Positions 45,958 through 57,100 of a DNA stretch of 64,000 nucleotides are shown one piece after another. Below the pieces are notes generated by a model. It did no database searches, was not told the DNA's origin, and worked only from the letters and a program-made list of their open reading frames with translations. The position numbers and the translations under genes are program-made. Each line of letters starts with the position of its first letter. The stretch's first letter is position 1. The stretch is from Saccopteryx bilineata. Lineage: Eukaryota > Chordata > Mammalia > Chiroptera > Emballonuridae. The stretch is taken from positions 103,192,267 through 103,256,266 of the forward strand of contig NC_089496.1 of NCBI RefSeq assembly GCF_036850765.1. Reading direction: 5' to 3'.

Positions 45958-46473
45958 CCATATAGCAGGGGTCCCCAAACTACGGCCCGCGGGCCGCATG
46001 TGCCCCCTGAGGCCATTTATCCGGCCCCGCTGCACTTCCGGAAGGGGCACCTCTTTCATTGGTGGTCAGTGAGAGGAGCACTGTATGTGGTAGCACTGCA
46101 AAGCGTGGCATCGCTCACGTACAGTACTACTTCCAGTGACACGGGACGCAGGCGTCACGGCTCCAGAAGTGCATCATATCACTTGTTACGGCTAGCAGTG
46201 ACAAATATGGAACGGGACATTGACCATCTCATTAGCCAAAAGCAGGCCCATAGTTCCCATTGAAATACTGGTCAGTTTGTTGATTTAAATTTACTTGTTC
46301 CTTATTTTAAATATTGTATTTGTTCCCATTTTGTTTTTTTTACTTTAAAATAAGGTATGTGCAGTGTGCATAGGGATTTGTTCATAGTTCTTTTTATAGT
46401 CCAGCCCTCCAATGGTCTGAGGGACAGTGAACTGGCCCCCTGTGTAAAAAGTTTGGGGACCCCTGCCATATAG
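45958..46473. mobile_element. Young non-autonomous hAT (long form) with perfect target duplication
   Basis: Element 45966-46465 (500 bp), with ends CAGGGGTCCCCAAACTACGG and AAAGTTTGGGGACCCCTG. Target duplication CCATATAG is exact (45958-45965 and 46466-46473). It is collinear with 26470-26833 but keeps an extra block of about 135 bp (about 46081-46217, TGTATGTGGTAGCACTGC to ATGGAACGGGA). No transposase ORF is seen. Confidence 0.95.
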
Positions 46474-46690
46474 TATCATCCTTCAAGGCCCAGCCTAGTG
46501 GCCTCTTTTCTCCCAGGCGCCTTCCCAGAGATCTGCACTTCTTTGGCCATATTTGATGAGCGGTCTTCTGAGACAATAAGCCCTGGGAGCGCAGGGGCCA
46601 TATCCCTTCCCCCGCATCCTCTGCATTACCCAGCCCGAGCCTGGCATGCAGTCGGTGCTCAAGAAGCATTTGTTGCATGAAGCATGTCAT
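46474..46690 (+). mobile_element. L2 LINE 3' end
   Basis: CCTTCAAGGCCCAGCCTAGT, CAGGCGCCTTCCCAGAGATC, GGCATGCAGTCGGTGCTCAA, GAAGCATTTGTTGCATGAA. This is the classic L2 3' end order. Confidence 0.7.
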
Positions 46691-46764
46691 CAAAGAGCAG
46701 CTTTAGTTTTGAACTTGAGCTTTGGGTGGAACTGTACCTTAGCACACAGGGCATTGTTAGGGAT

Positions 46765-47279
46765 AAGGGACGACAGTTGATTTTATGTGTCACCTTGACT
46801 GGGCTAATGCCGCCCTGATAGCTGGTAAGACTTTGTTTTGGGGTGTGTCTGTGAAGTGTATCCAGAAGAGACTAGTATTTGAATCAGTAGACTGAGTAAA
46901 GAAGACCCCCTCACCAGTGTCTGGAGCATCATCCAACCCACTGAGGACCTGATTAGAACAAACAGGCAGAGGAAGGACAAAATTTCTTCCTTGCTTGAGG
47001 TGGGGCATCCGTCTTCTCCTCCTTGGTCACCAATGCTCCTGATTCTTGGACCTTTGGACCTGAATTGGGACTTAGACCATTGGCTCCCTGGGTCTCAGGC
47101 CTCTGGGTTTGTACTGGATCTGTCCACCAGCTTCCCTGGGCATCCAACTTGCAGACCACAAATCATGGGACTTCTTGGCATCTGTGATCATGTCAGTTCC
47201 TAGAGGAACTCTTCTGTTATCTATAGCTACACATATATCCTACTGGTCCTGTTTCTCTGGAGAACCCTGACTAATCCCT
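46765..47279 (+). mobile_element. Old ERVL-type LTR (MLT2-like), solitary
   Basis: TTGATTTTATGTGTCACCTT, GACTGGGCTAATGCC, TTTGAATCAGTAGACTGAGT, GCATCATCCAACCCACTGAG, GATTAGAACAAACAGGCAGA, CTGTTTCTCTGGAGAACCCT. The same family lies in antisense at 32940-33455. No internal retroviral genes adjoin it. Confidence 0.7.
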
Positions 47280-47481
47280 GGCCCAATATTGCTTATTAGA
47301 TTTCAAGGTAATTTGTCCTCTTTCTCTCTCTCTCTCTTTTTTATCTAATAATGGAAAATTCCCTTCTAAAGTCACACTCATTAGCACTCAGAGGCTGTTG
47401 TAGCAAAATCTTTCCAAAATAGCCCAAATATATTCATGAAGGGGAGAGAAGCTAAGCCATGGTCAAAAGCATTAAGGCTCA

Positions 47482-47669
47482 GCCTGATCTGTGGTGGCGC
47501 AGTGGATAAAGCGTCGACCTGGAAATGCCGAGGTCGCTGGTTCGAAACCCTGGGCTTGCCTGGTCAAGGCACATATGGGAGTTGATGCTTCCTGCTCCTC
47601 CCCCTTCTCTCTCTCTGTCTCTCTCTTCTCTCTCTCTCTCATTCCTTTCTAAAATGAATTAAAAAAAAA
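47482..47669 (+). mobile_element. tRNA-derived SINE, short form (group C)
   Basis: GCCTGATCTGTGGTGGCGCA head, B box GGTTCGAAACCCTGG, GTCAAGGCACATATGGGAGT, a CT-rich end and an A-run tail. Target duplication AAAAGCATTAAGGCTCA is exact (47465-47481 and from 47670), so a recent insertion. Confidence 0.94.
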
Positions 47670-47719
47670 AAAAGCATTAAGGCTCAGCATGCAGGAAAAG
47701 TCTGACCTATGTGGGCTGG

Positions 47720-48050
47720 CAGCCCCTTGCCTCCTACCTGGGGGAAGGATGGAAAATCGCCAGATCCCAGAGGGGTTGGTAGGTTTTGTGTTTAGTGGAA
47801 GAGCAGCAAGGAGAACCAAAAAGAATGTGCCAAAGTCACACGGGAATTTTGTGGTGTTGGTTTATCTTTTCGATATACCTGGTTTCCAGCAACACAGAAC
47901 TAATCAATGATCGTAAAAGTCATGTAATTGGCATCTCTTTTATTACTAGACATAAATCAAGAGATAATCTTTCTCCGCTTGGAACAGGGTGTAATCAAAT
48001 TGGTGCAGGGCTGTGTCAGGACAAGTCTTCTGTCTTCCTCTGGGCTCCCT
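47720..48050. other. No supported gene
   Basis: Overlapping plus-strand open frames (47689-48208) without a recognisable domain. Not called. Confidence 0.35.
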
Positions 48051-48200
48051 TCTTGGTTCATTTTATTTCACTACATGTACTTTCTGTTCATTATCCCACT
48101 TTAACTCTTCCAGCAACCTTTGAGGCAGACCTTATTCCCATTTCACAGATGACTACACCAAGTCTAAGAAAGCCTCATTCTAGAGAACTGAAGTCCAGAA
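48050..48200 (+). mobile_element. MIR-like remnant
   Basis: TTCATTATCCCACTTTAACT, CAACCTTTGAGGCAGACC, TTCCCATTTCACAGATGACT. Confidence 0.5.
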
Positions 48201-48569
48201 CTTCCTGATGATGTAAGAGCCCATGGGCCCAATGCCATTGCTTTTGAGTTCAGCCAGCCTGTCCTACCCTTTCTTCAGGAACAGGAAGGCATGCTGGAAA
48301 CTTCTGCATGAATCTGACAGATGTCACAAGGCTCCCAACTAGCCTGCACGCCTAGCACCTAGCATGGGTCTGACATTTTACCTACTAAGGTGACGCTATT
48401 GGGTTAAAGTGTTGTCCACAGAAGTTTCTTGCTAAAAGACTGAACAGAAGTACTCTGTACTCTACTGGAAGATGATAGTTAGAAACCTGAAAAGGAGGAT
48501 GATAAAATCTGCCTCATGGAATTATTGTGACAAATAGATGAAATACTGAATGTAAGACTTTGACACTGC

Positions 48570-48954
48570 CATCATCATCACTGTCATCATCATCATCAAC
48601 ACCATCACCATCATTACCATCATCATCATCAACACCATCATCATCACCATCACCATCATTATCACCATCAACACCATCATCACCATCATTATCACCATCA
48701 CCATCACCATCATCATCACCATCACCATCATCACCATCATCATCATCACCATCAACACCATCACCATCACCATCATCATCATCATCATCACCATCATTAT
48801 CACCATCAATACCATCAGCATCATCATCACCATCATCACCTTCATTGTCACTGTCATCATCACCATCATCATCACCATCAGCAGCATCATCACCATCATT
48901 ATCACCATCAACACCATCAGCATCCTCATCACCATCATCACCTTCATCATCACT

Positions 48955-48985
<31 letters not shown>

Positions 48986-49052
48986 ACATCAACACCATCA
49001 CTATTATCATCATCACCGTCATCATCACCGTCATCATCACCATCATCATCCA
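48570..49052 (+). repeat. (ATC)n trinucleotide array with 102-bp higher-order repeat
   Basis: 483 bp of ATC/ACC/ATT triplets. A block starting CACCATCATTATCACCATCA occurs at 48789 and again at 48891, an offset of 102 bp (34 triplets), and the two stay alike for about 80 bp, including the unusual CACCTTCAT. The minus strand reads through as Asp/Gly-rich in one frame and as Met/Val-rich in another, which follows from the triplet content and is not evidence of a protein. Confidence 0.97.
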
Positions 49053-49059
49053 TAGTTCT

Positions 49060-49929
49060 ACAAGGTTGCTGTAGAGATGAAACACCCTTTTTTGTTTCCA
49101 TTTCATTTTTGCCAGGTTTCCTGAGTTCTGGCCCTGTGCTGGTAAGGGCCTATCATAGGCTTTCCTGTACAGCTCCCCCACCCCTTGAATCCTCTGAGGA
49201 GAAACAGTTGGAATCAGGCATACAGTAGGTGCTCCCTAATTGTTTCCTCCTCCTGAGAATGGAGGGCTTGAGTTCTGTGGGCAGGCAAGGAAGAGCCCAG
49301 GGGACGGGATGAAGAGTGGAAGCGCCTCTCTTTATGTGTCCTGGGCTGGCAGGCTGGCTGTGAGAAGGGCTGGTGGCCTCAGTGTTCAGCTCCAGCCAGC
49401 AGTGCCCCAGACCCAGCAGGCCGATCTAGGTGTGCTCCAAACACAAGGCAGTGCCCCTTTGGGGCTTATAAGGGTGGCCTGCACTGAGGGGAGGGGCTGC
49501 AAGCCCTTCCTGATTCAGGAAGAGGCAGAGTCTTCTCACGTTCAGCTCTGTACGGTCTCTTCCGAGCACAGGAGAGGGCTGCATTTCCCAGGCCGCTGCT
49601 GTCTGGCGGGCTGTCTTCATAGTTGTTGCCAGTGGGCTATGGATGGAAGTGATATGTTTGTGACTCCCCAGTTGAGGCATGTAGTTGCCTGCATGACACA
49701 CAGCTCTGTTATTCCCTGTGGCAGTGACCCCCCTCCCCCAAACATTGTGTTGACATGGTGGCCTCCTAAGATATGGAGAACGACTCCAGAACATTCTGTA
49801 ATGCAACCGAATTCCCTTCTCTCCCTATTGACCCACTGCAGGCTTGTAATATGAGCAATAAACGAGCTTTTAATATTTTTGCGCATAAAGATTTTTACAT
49901 TGTTTGTTATAGCACCCTAACTTTAGCCA
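49060..49929. other. Single-copy sequence, no supported gene
   Basis: The plus-strand open frame 49240-49854 (204 codons) has no recognisable domain and low-complexity-free but non-coding-like composition. I leave it uncalled. Confidence 0.4.
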
Positions 49930-50260
49930 ATCCTGACTACACATTTCTTCATTTTGGATGTCACCCCATTTCTGCCCTTTCATCCCCAAGAGTCACAGCT
50001 GGCCTTTCTTCTTCCTCACATTGGCTTAAAATGTCACCTTTCACAACCAGATCTCTGACAATCACATAAACAAAGTCCCTTCCTTATGCTCTATGTGTCA
50101 CCCTGTTGGTTTCTTCCATCTGTCTCTCATGTCAGACTGTAACTCCCACAAGGGCAGATGCCATGCTGTGTGCTTACTGCACATGCCCGGCTCTTAGAGC
50201 AGGTCTGCAGGGGTGTTGTGGGTGAGCAAGTGAGCTCAGACAAGTGACTTGCTGAAGGCC
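49930..50260 (+). mobile_element. L2 LINE 3' remnant
   Basis: TGACTACACATTTCTTCATT, GTCAGACTGTAACTCCCACA, AGGGCAGATGCCATGCTGTG, TACTGCACATGCCCGGCTC. The L2 pattern is decayed. Confidence 0.5.
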
Positions 50261-50489
50261 ATCCAGCAAGCAGGCAGGGAAGCCCAGTCCTGGGCCTCCA
50301 GGCTCACCAGGCTGTTCTTCCCAGGCCCACTTCAATGCCCTGGGCCAGAGGTCCAGTTGGGGAAGATCTTCAGTGCTGCTTCTCGTGAGGGCTGCAGAGA
50401 AGAAAGAGCCTGCAGCTGGAGGTGACAGCAGGTAGGATGAGAGCTGGGGCTGAAGCCAAATTGGCCACTTGATAACCACATGGGCTGGA

Positions 50490-50670
50490 CAGGGTAAGTC
50501 ACCTCCCTGAGTCTCAGTGTCCTTGTCTGTGAAATGGGTGACAATTATACCTCCTTCTGGGAGTCATTTGGGTAATTGTGAAGACTCCACAGAATAACAC
50601 AGGTAAAAGGCTCAGCATAGTGCCTGGTTTTGGGGGCTCAGTGACTGTTGGTGATGATTACCATTAGCCT
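50490..50670 (-). mobile_element. MIR SINE remnant
   Basis: CTGAGTCTCAGTGTCCTTGT, CTGTGAAATGGGTGACAATT, AAAAGGCTCAGCATAGTGCC. Confidence 0.65.
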
Positions 50671-50699
50671 TATTATTACATTACAGATTCCATGCTCTC

Positions 50700-51060
50700 T
50701 TCTGAAGGAACTCTGAGGAATAGCAGTTGCTCACAGATGGGTCCTCTGTAGGACCAGATGGTGGCTTCATGATCTGGAAGCTCCTGTCTCCCCATCATTT
50801 CTCCCATGTCTCCTATCCTAACACCTCCTCAGCCCAGACAAAACTGGGAAAGGACCCAGCACCAGGTGGAGCAACACCATAGGGCAGTTTGTCCCATGTT
50901 TCCTCTTCAAAAATGAGATACTGAGGCCCAGAGAGGTTAGGGACTTGGCTAAGCTCACACAGCTAATGAGAAGTGGAGCCCTGGTTGTAAATTGGAGCCA
51001 CTGCGTCCCTTCTTTCCAGACAACCCATCATGTCTAAGGGCAGAGATATACGTCCTTCTA
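50700..51060 (+). other. Short stretch with a MIR-like trace
   Basis: TGAGGCCCAGAGAGGTTAGG and CTCACACAGCTAATGAG (50920-50970) are a MIR trace. The rest is unassigned. Confidence 0.45.
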
Positions 51061-51064
51061 AAGC

Positions 51065-51265
51065 AATGGTTCTAGGCCAGGGATGATTTTTCTCTGGTGG
51101 GGACATTAGACAATGTCTGGGACATTTTTGGTTGTCGCAACTCCAGGGTGGGGTGTTACCGGCATCTAGAGGGTAGAAGCCAGGAATGCGGCTCAACATT
51201 CCACAGTTCTTGAGACAGCACCCGGGACAAGGATTATCCAACTCCAAACAACATTAGTGCTGAAG
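51065..51265 (+). mobile_element. Old hAT-type (MER) non-autonomous element
   Basis: CAATGGTTCTAGGCCAGGGA, GATTTTTCTCTGGTGGGGAC, ACATTTTTGGTTGTCGCAAC, GGCATCTAGAGGGTAGAAGC, CATTAGTGCTGAAGTTAAGG. The same family is in antisense at 59285-59495. Confidence 0.6.
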
Positions 51266-51419
51266 TTAAGGAAGCCTGTACTAAAGAAATTTCAGAGATC
51301 AGAAGGGAAAACTCATTTAGGGGCCCAGGGCCAACCATATTTTGCTTTCCCAATGAGGCCACAGAATAGTGACAGCAGTTTTCCCAGGACAAAGGCAATG
51401 GGCTTTCTCAGAATCCTGG

Positions 51420-51545
51420 TATTTAAGCCTCAGATAACCCCATAAGGTAGGTGTGAGTAGCCCATTTTACAGGTAAGGAAACAGAGGTGTGACTTGCCCG
51501 AGGCCACACGGCAGGACACAGGCTAGAAGCCAGACCTTCTGAAGA
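51420..51545 (+). mobile_element. MIR SINE remnant
   Basis: CCATTTTACAGGTAAGGAAA, CAGAGGTGTGACTTGCCCGA, GGCCACACGGCAGGAC. Confidence 0.6.
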
Positions 51546-52244
51546 CAAGGCCCTTTCCTTCCAATGACACCCCAGCTTCTCTCCAGCCTAGGGCCAGGCC
51601 TGGAATGAGAGAAAGCAGCTAAAGTCTGAGGATAAGGGACCCACGACCATTTAGAAGACAGACAGCTTCCCAGCTACCTAAAGTAAATGATGCAATAAAT
51701 TCCACTTCACTGAGTCTCACTGATCAAAGATGAAGGTCATCAGGAAAAACAAATTCTGGGTCTTGGGAACCACTTCAGGGTGAGTGTGAAATTTTAACCA
51801 TAGTGTTCAGCTAGGGAGGTTCGCAGCTGTGAGTTAGGGCTGTCCGTGCGCTGCTGACACCAGCTGATGGCTGTGCGGACTTGGACTCGGGGAGACACAG
51901 TGTCTACTCAGGATTGAGACAATATTGAGTTTCTTATCAAGGAGTGACAGTCTTCCTGCTTCCTGGTCCCAGTCACCTGCAGGGTGGTATGTAGCTGGCT
52001 TCTCAGCAGAACCAGTGGCTGGACCTTAAGATGCTACCTCTCGGCTCCTGGCATTGGGGAACAGGCCGAGAACGGCCAGGACTAGCCAGAGGTTCACACC
52101 ATTCCATCTGCCAGGCCTTCTGGCAGGAGCCGAGGGTCAATTCTATGTCACCCACTCTTCTCGTACTTCCTCTTTCCAATATGCTTCCACACGCATGCAA
52201 ACTAACTTCGAATGTAATCGTAACGTGTCTCCAGTCTTACCATG
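51546..52244. other. Single-copy sequence, nothing recognised
   Basis: Short overlapping open frames on both strands. No repeat or gene evidence. Confidence 0.35.
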
Positions 52245-52500
52245 TTAATTGATTCATCATTTATTGAACACCTATTATGTGCTGAAAATTCAGTGGTGAG
52301 CAAACCATACTGAACTCATGAAACTTATTATTGGAGATGTGGGGAGATGGGGGTGGAATGCATAACCACTACATTAGATCAAGTGCGACACATGCAACAA
52401 TGGCATCACAGAAGATTGATCTATTGGTGATCAGAGCATCAGGGAAGGCTTCCTGGAGGAAGGGACATCTGAGATAGCATTTAAAGGATGGTTAGGAGTT
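52245..52500 (-). mobile_element. L2 LINE 3' fragment
   Basis: GATTCATCATTTATTGAACA, CCTATTATGTGCTGAAAATT, GAAGGCTTCCTGGAGGAAGG, GACATCTGAGATAGC. The complement of the L2 3' end. Confidence 0.65.
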
Positions 52501-52929
52501 TGTCAGCTGGAATAACTTATATTCTTAGAACCTCTTTATTCAAACCCTTCATTAAGATTCTCAGGACACAGAACTGGGAACCGCTGGGTGGAGAGGGCAG
52601 AATGACTTCTCTGGTTAATTTCTCCCAGGAGGCCTTGCTCAATGTGGGGGTGGGTAGGTGTGCCATCAAAGGTCAGATGTTCATCCATACACCAGGCAGA
52701 ATAAACAAATGGAGCACCTATAGTGTTCCAGGCTCCATGCCAGGCCCTGGGTGCAGACGTGGAGGTCCATGGTCTACCATGGATAGACCAAGGGTGATGA
52801 TGACACAGAGGTATGAGGCACCACCATCATCTACCTGGTATGTCTCTTGCTCTGTAATACTCGTGTGTAGTCAAAGGCAGTGCATGACTGGACTGGACGC
52901 TGTTCCCCGAGCCGGGGTTACTCCCCCAG
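52501..52929. other. Nothing recognised
   Basis: Mixed sequence. A plus-strand frame (52488-52952) has no domain. Confidence 0.35.
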
Positions 52930-53215
52930 CGTGCACCCGCTTATCTCTTTAGTTCAGCTCAAAAGGTCTCTCTTCACTGGAGCTGTCCAAGTCCCTGCCC
53001 TTGCCCGGGCTCTCCCCTGGCCTCCATGGCAGGTGTCACTGATTGTAATCCCCTGCTGTGTGACGACTGAATGATGTCACCTCCCCCCACTAATCTGTGA
53101 GGTTCTCCAGAGTGAGGACCATTTCTGTTTTGCATGCCTAGGGACGCCTGGCACACAGTAGGTGCCCAGTATATGCTTGTTGGGTAAACAAATAATATGT
53201 TGACACTGTGGTTAT
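52930..53215 (+). mobile_element. L2 LINE 3' end
   Basis: AGTTCAGCTCAAAAGGTCTC, AATCTGTGAGGTTCTCCAGA, GTGAGGACCATTTCTGTTTT, GGCACACAGTAGGTGCCCAG, TATGCTTGTTGGGTAAACAA. Clear L2 3' order. Confidence 0.75.
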
Positions 53216-53414
53216 GCCCATGGAGAGGATGTCTTGAGTTGTCCATCCCCCTTCTCCCTAGGAAACCATTCACTATATTCGCAGATTCCTCTTACTGTTA
53301 ACCCCACTAAACATTCCTACAGGTGGATTTATTTAAACAGCCCCAACGTTCCGATGAGGAAGTCAAGGTGGGCATTTCAGGCGCACCTGTCAGCAGGGCT
53401 GAAGACAGGACATC

Positions 53415-54040
53415 CTTCTAGTTCATGGGTTCTATGCACGAGCTGTTTGTTAGAACCACCTGAGGACCTTTGAGAAATGCTGATGTCTAGGGCATACCCT
53501 GGGAGTCTGATGCAGTTACTAGGCGTGAACCAAGGTATCACTATTATTAAAACACCCCAGCTGATTTTTTTTGCCTTTATACTCTTTTGATAGTGTCTTT
53601 TATTTTTAATCTTATTTTTATTAATTTTAATGTAGTGATATTGATAAATCAGGGTACATATGTTCTGAGAAAACATCTCCAGATTATTTTGACATTTGAT
53701 TATGTTGCATACCCCTCACCCAAAGTCAAATTGTCTTCTGTCACCTTCTATCTGGTTTTCTTAGTGCCCCTCCCCTCCCCTCACCCCCCCTCTCTCCTTT
53801 CTCACTCCCCCACCCCCCCACCCCACCCCCCGTTACTATCACATTCTTGTCCATGTCTCTGAGTCTCATTTTTATGTACCATCTATGTATGGGTTCATAT
53901 AGTTCTTAGTTTTTTCTGATTTACTTATTTTACTCCGTATAATGTTATCAAGGTCCATCCATGTTATTGTAAATGATCTGATGTCATCATTTCTTATAAT
54001 ACCCCAGCTGATTTTAACATGCTACCCAGGCAGAGGATAC
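53415..54040 (+). mobile_element. Old hAT-type (MER) element, split by a young L1
   Basis: TCTAGTTCATGGGTTCTATG, TTAGAACCACCTGAGGACC, TTTGAGAAATGCTGATG, then the L1 insertion (53569-54000), then CAGCTGATTTTAACATGCTA. The flanks rejoin exactly after removal of one duplication copy. Confidence 0.55.
53569..54000 (-). mobile_element. 5'-truncated young L1 (432 bp), reverse orientation
   Basis: The complement of the same L1 3' end as 15230-15640: TTGATAAATCAGGGTACATA, CAGATTATTTTGACATTTGA, CACCTTCTATCTGGTTTTCT, CCATGTCTCTGAGTCTCATT, CCATCCATGTTATTG. Exact 15-bp target duplication ACCCCAGCTGATTTT (53554-53568 and 54001-54015). Confidence 0.94.
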
Positions 54041-56714
54041 AGCTCGAGCTCTAGCCAGAGAACCAGAGGGCTGGGCTTCACTGGTACCCATGAGGCACAA
54101 GCTCAGAGTGGGGTAGACCTCACTAAAGGTCACACGGCAAGTGGGAAGCCCAGCCCGGACCAGCACTCTAGAGAGCATGTCCGAGGCTGTTCCCTGAGCA
54201 AGGGGAGCCTGCCCTTGACAACCCACAACCCTTCCACCCCGAGGCAGGGTGACTTTCAGACAGAGGGGAGGTGGCCACGCAGGCTGAGCCTCAGCCCCCA
54301 AATCCAGAATGCGGAAGGGGCGGCCAGCGCTCCCCCTGAGCTCACAAAAGTGCTGTCTCCCTTCCCATCTGTCCTCCCCTTTGCTGGAGCACGGCAGCAT
54401 GTCACGGGGCCCCCAGCAGGGCTGGGACTGCTTGGGGACGAGTGTCTGCCTCCGAATCTGGTGCTTGCTCAGGCGGCCTCTGGAACCATGCGGGGGAGAG
54501 GGTACACTCTGCAGCCCACGGCAGGAGCCCGGAGAGGGCTGGGCGGGAGGACAGCCTCAGTCGTCTGCCTCGCATACCCATTCCTGGCAGAGCCCTGGAA
54601 CACTCCCGCCCAAACGGGCTCCATGATGGATGTGGAGAAGCAACCAAATGTCCCTCATTAATCACCAGCTCCATCTGGCTCCCCGCCTGATGGTTTTCAG
54701 CTGACTTGAAAAAGACCCAATTAGATCAAAACATTTTGACAATTTATCTTGTGGCATGAGCGGGTCCAGATCGGGGCTATGATTTCATCATCTGGGAGGG
54801 AGGGAGGAATCGGGGCGTGGGTCATGCACAGAGCTCGTGGAGACGTGGGGGTCTCCCCCAGGAGCCTTCCTGTGAAACCAGAGTGCAGCTCACCTCCTGT
54901 TGGCCATTGACCCTGTCAATTCTAGGGCCGGCGGGAATGGCAAGACGAGTGGCGTCCTTTGGCTTGGGTGGAAAAGGCCTGGGGTGAGGGAGTACTGGGT
55001 GGAGCAGAGAAGGTGGACAACCAGAAAGGACCGACTATTTTAGACAGCTTGGCATGTGGGTGTCGGACGTGAACCAGAATTAGAAGTCGAGAGGTGACTA
55101 AGGCCAGGCATATTCCAAACTGTGCACCGGCAAGATGATTGGGGACCCAGCTCCTTAACCCAGAGTGAGTGATCTTGAGTTCTTGGTGGCTCCAGCTCTC
55201 TTTGGAGGAGTTTTGCAGATCCCAGAGATTCCCATACTCTTCTTGCAGAGTTGGGACGATGCCAGGGTCTCTGGTGTGGCCCATTGTTCCCATTGTGGTG
55301 GGGAGAGTTCCATGAGACCACAGTTCTTGGTTCTTAAACAGCAAGGATTCGGTTGCTGCCTTGCAGGTCCCTCCGGGGAGCTCACAGAGCGCAAGCACCA
55401 CAGACAGATCACCGCCACCTTAGGCTTACTCGCCCCTCCCTCCCCTGTGCCTCTAGAAGGTGCCTTAGGACTGGAAAAGCAAATTAGGGTGTCTCTCCCA
55501 ACAAGTTCACTTCCCCAAGCCCCAGGCCAAGCAGGAGGTGTGCTGGCACACTGGGGTGAGAAACCAGTCTTGCTTCTCCTTCTCTGGGTAGGGTTCCTAA
55601 GTCAGGCAGCCCGCCAAGCGGGGAGGGCCCCGCTGCCCCGGCCTGGCTTTGTGGGTGCATGTTCTGGAAGAAGGGGGGCTGATGTGGACCTGTCCACTGC
55701 CTGCCCTGCAAGGGATGGCTGGGAAGCCCCCAGGAGCTGCTCGCCCCCACCCCACACCCCAGAGATACACACCCCACCCACTGCACTCCCACGAGGGGAG
55801 CCGGACTCTCATTTTCATGGCCTGTCTTGTCATGTGCAGACATGCCTGTGCACACACGCACATGCACACACAGTATTTGCACATCCTCTCACCACCCTTT
55901 ACCCCACTTCAAGTCCTTCTCACTCACCTTTCCTCCTCTACCCTGTTCATAGGCACACGTGCCCACTCACCCACGTACGCTCACCATATTGACAAATGTC
56001 ACACGCCCCTCCTACCTCTTACCTCGCCCAGACACAGAGCGTCATCCAGGCACCCACTGCAGGTGTCCCTCATTCCTGTGCATGCATGCCTTCACATTTG
56101 CACACGGCTGTGTGTACACAACACATGTGCACGTGTATACCCTTCATCCTGACACTCAGCCGGAGGGGCGCCGAGCCTAGCGGGTGACCAGACACAGCTG
56201 CTACCCTGGAGGGAGCCCATGTGTGTAGGGCAGGGTACCGAATGCCTGACCCAGAGACACCTGGCTCTCGAGTAGACCTGCCACCGAGGTCGCGTAGGCT
56301 CTGGGCTTACTCCAGTCCGCCTACCTTCTGGCTGCCTGAGCCACGCCTCTTTCCCTTCTGAGCTTCTTTCTCTCCTGTCTGTTCCAGGCTGGAGTCTGTT
56401 TCTCTCCCTAGGATTCATTTCCTCTCCAGGCTTTTATGCCCATCCTCAGGACTACCAGGAGGTGCTGGCCCTCAGGGAGGGTCCCGTCCAGTGGGAGCAC
56501 AGGACCAGCGCCAAGGACAGAGAGGGCTGCTTCTTTCTTTAGGTCGAACCAGCCTCCCATCTTTGATAAATGATGATGGTCTTTGAGGAGCACGGGCTTA
56601 CACGATCATTAAGGACTCTTCTGGAACTCCTGGTCTACGAGCCTTAGGTGTCGCTGACATGTTGCTCACGCCCACTTAAACCATACCCAGCTGCGGCACT
56701 GCCGTATCACATTT
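54041..56714. other. GC-rich single-copy sequence, no supported gene
   Basis: Many long overlapping open frames on both strands (for example 55165-55992 plus, 54922-55401 minus) reflect GC content. None has a domain, start context or splice pattern I recognise. A CA/CACGCA-rich stretch lies at 55840-56130. 54640-54780 is repeat-free with TAAT/TGACAATTTAT-type motifs and is a weak candidate regulatory element. Confidence 0.4.
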
Positions 56715-57100
56715 GGTTGATATATTACTCAGAACTCTTTTATTTGCAAATGACAGAAACCCAACTCTAATAGGCTTAAGCAAAATATAAATCAATTGGC
56801 TTAGGTAACTGGGAGGATGAGGAGGAGTGCTTCAGGGATTTGGACAGATGCCAGACTCTCTCTCCACCTCTCCTTGGATGTTTCTGTGTTGGCCTGGTGC
56901 TCTTAGCTGCCTCCGTGGCTGCCAACAGCTCTGGCTGGGGTTTGTTATAATAGCAAGAAAAGTTATTACCCCCCTCCTCCTAGTTTGGAAAAAAGAAAGG
57001 CGATCTCTGATTGGCTCTTTTTGAATCATGTGACATCTCTTAATCACTGTTTCTGGGCGAGGTTCTACTGTGATTGGTCCATTCGTGCTATGATCCCACT
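56715..57100 (+). mobile_element. Old mammalian interspersed repeat, class uncertain
   Basis: ATTACTCAGAACTCTTTTAT, TTGCAAATGACAGAAACCCA, ACTCTAATAGGCTTAAGCAA, CTGATTGGCTCTTTTTGAAT and CACTGTTTCTGGGCGAGG match a familiar mammalian repeat (probably LTR-derived) that I cannot name with confidence. Confidence 0.4.

Noticed and set aside
32940..47279. A full endogenous retrovirus between the two ERVL-type LTRs
   Set aside because: The LTRs are in opposite orientations 13 kb apart, and no retroviral coding remains lie between them; they are independent solitary LTRs.
48514..49228. Long open frames (195-222 codons) in three readings, including an Asp/Gly-rich one
   Set aside because: They follow from the stop-free ATC/ACC triplet array; all three are low complexity and overlap on opposite strands.
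55165..55992. 275-codon plus-strand open frame
   Set aside because: GC-rich region with equally long frames on the other strand, no domain, no splice or promoter context.
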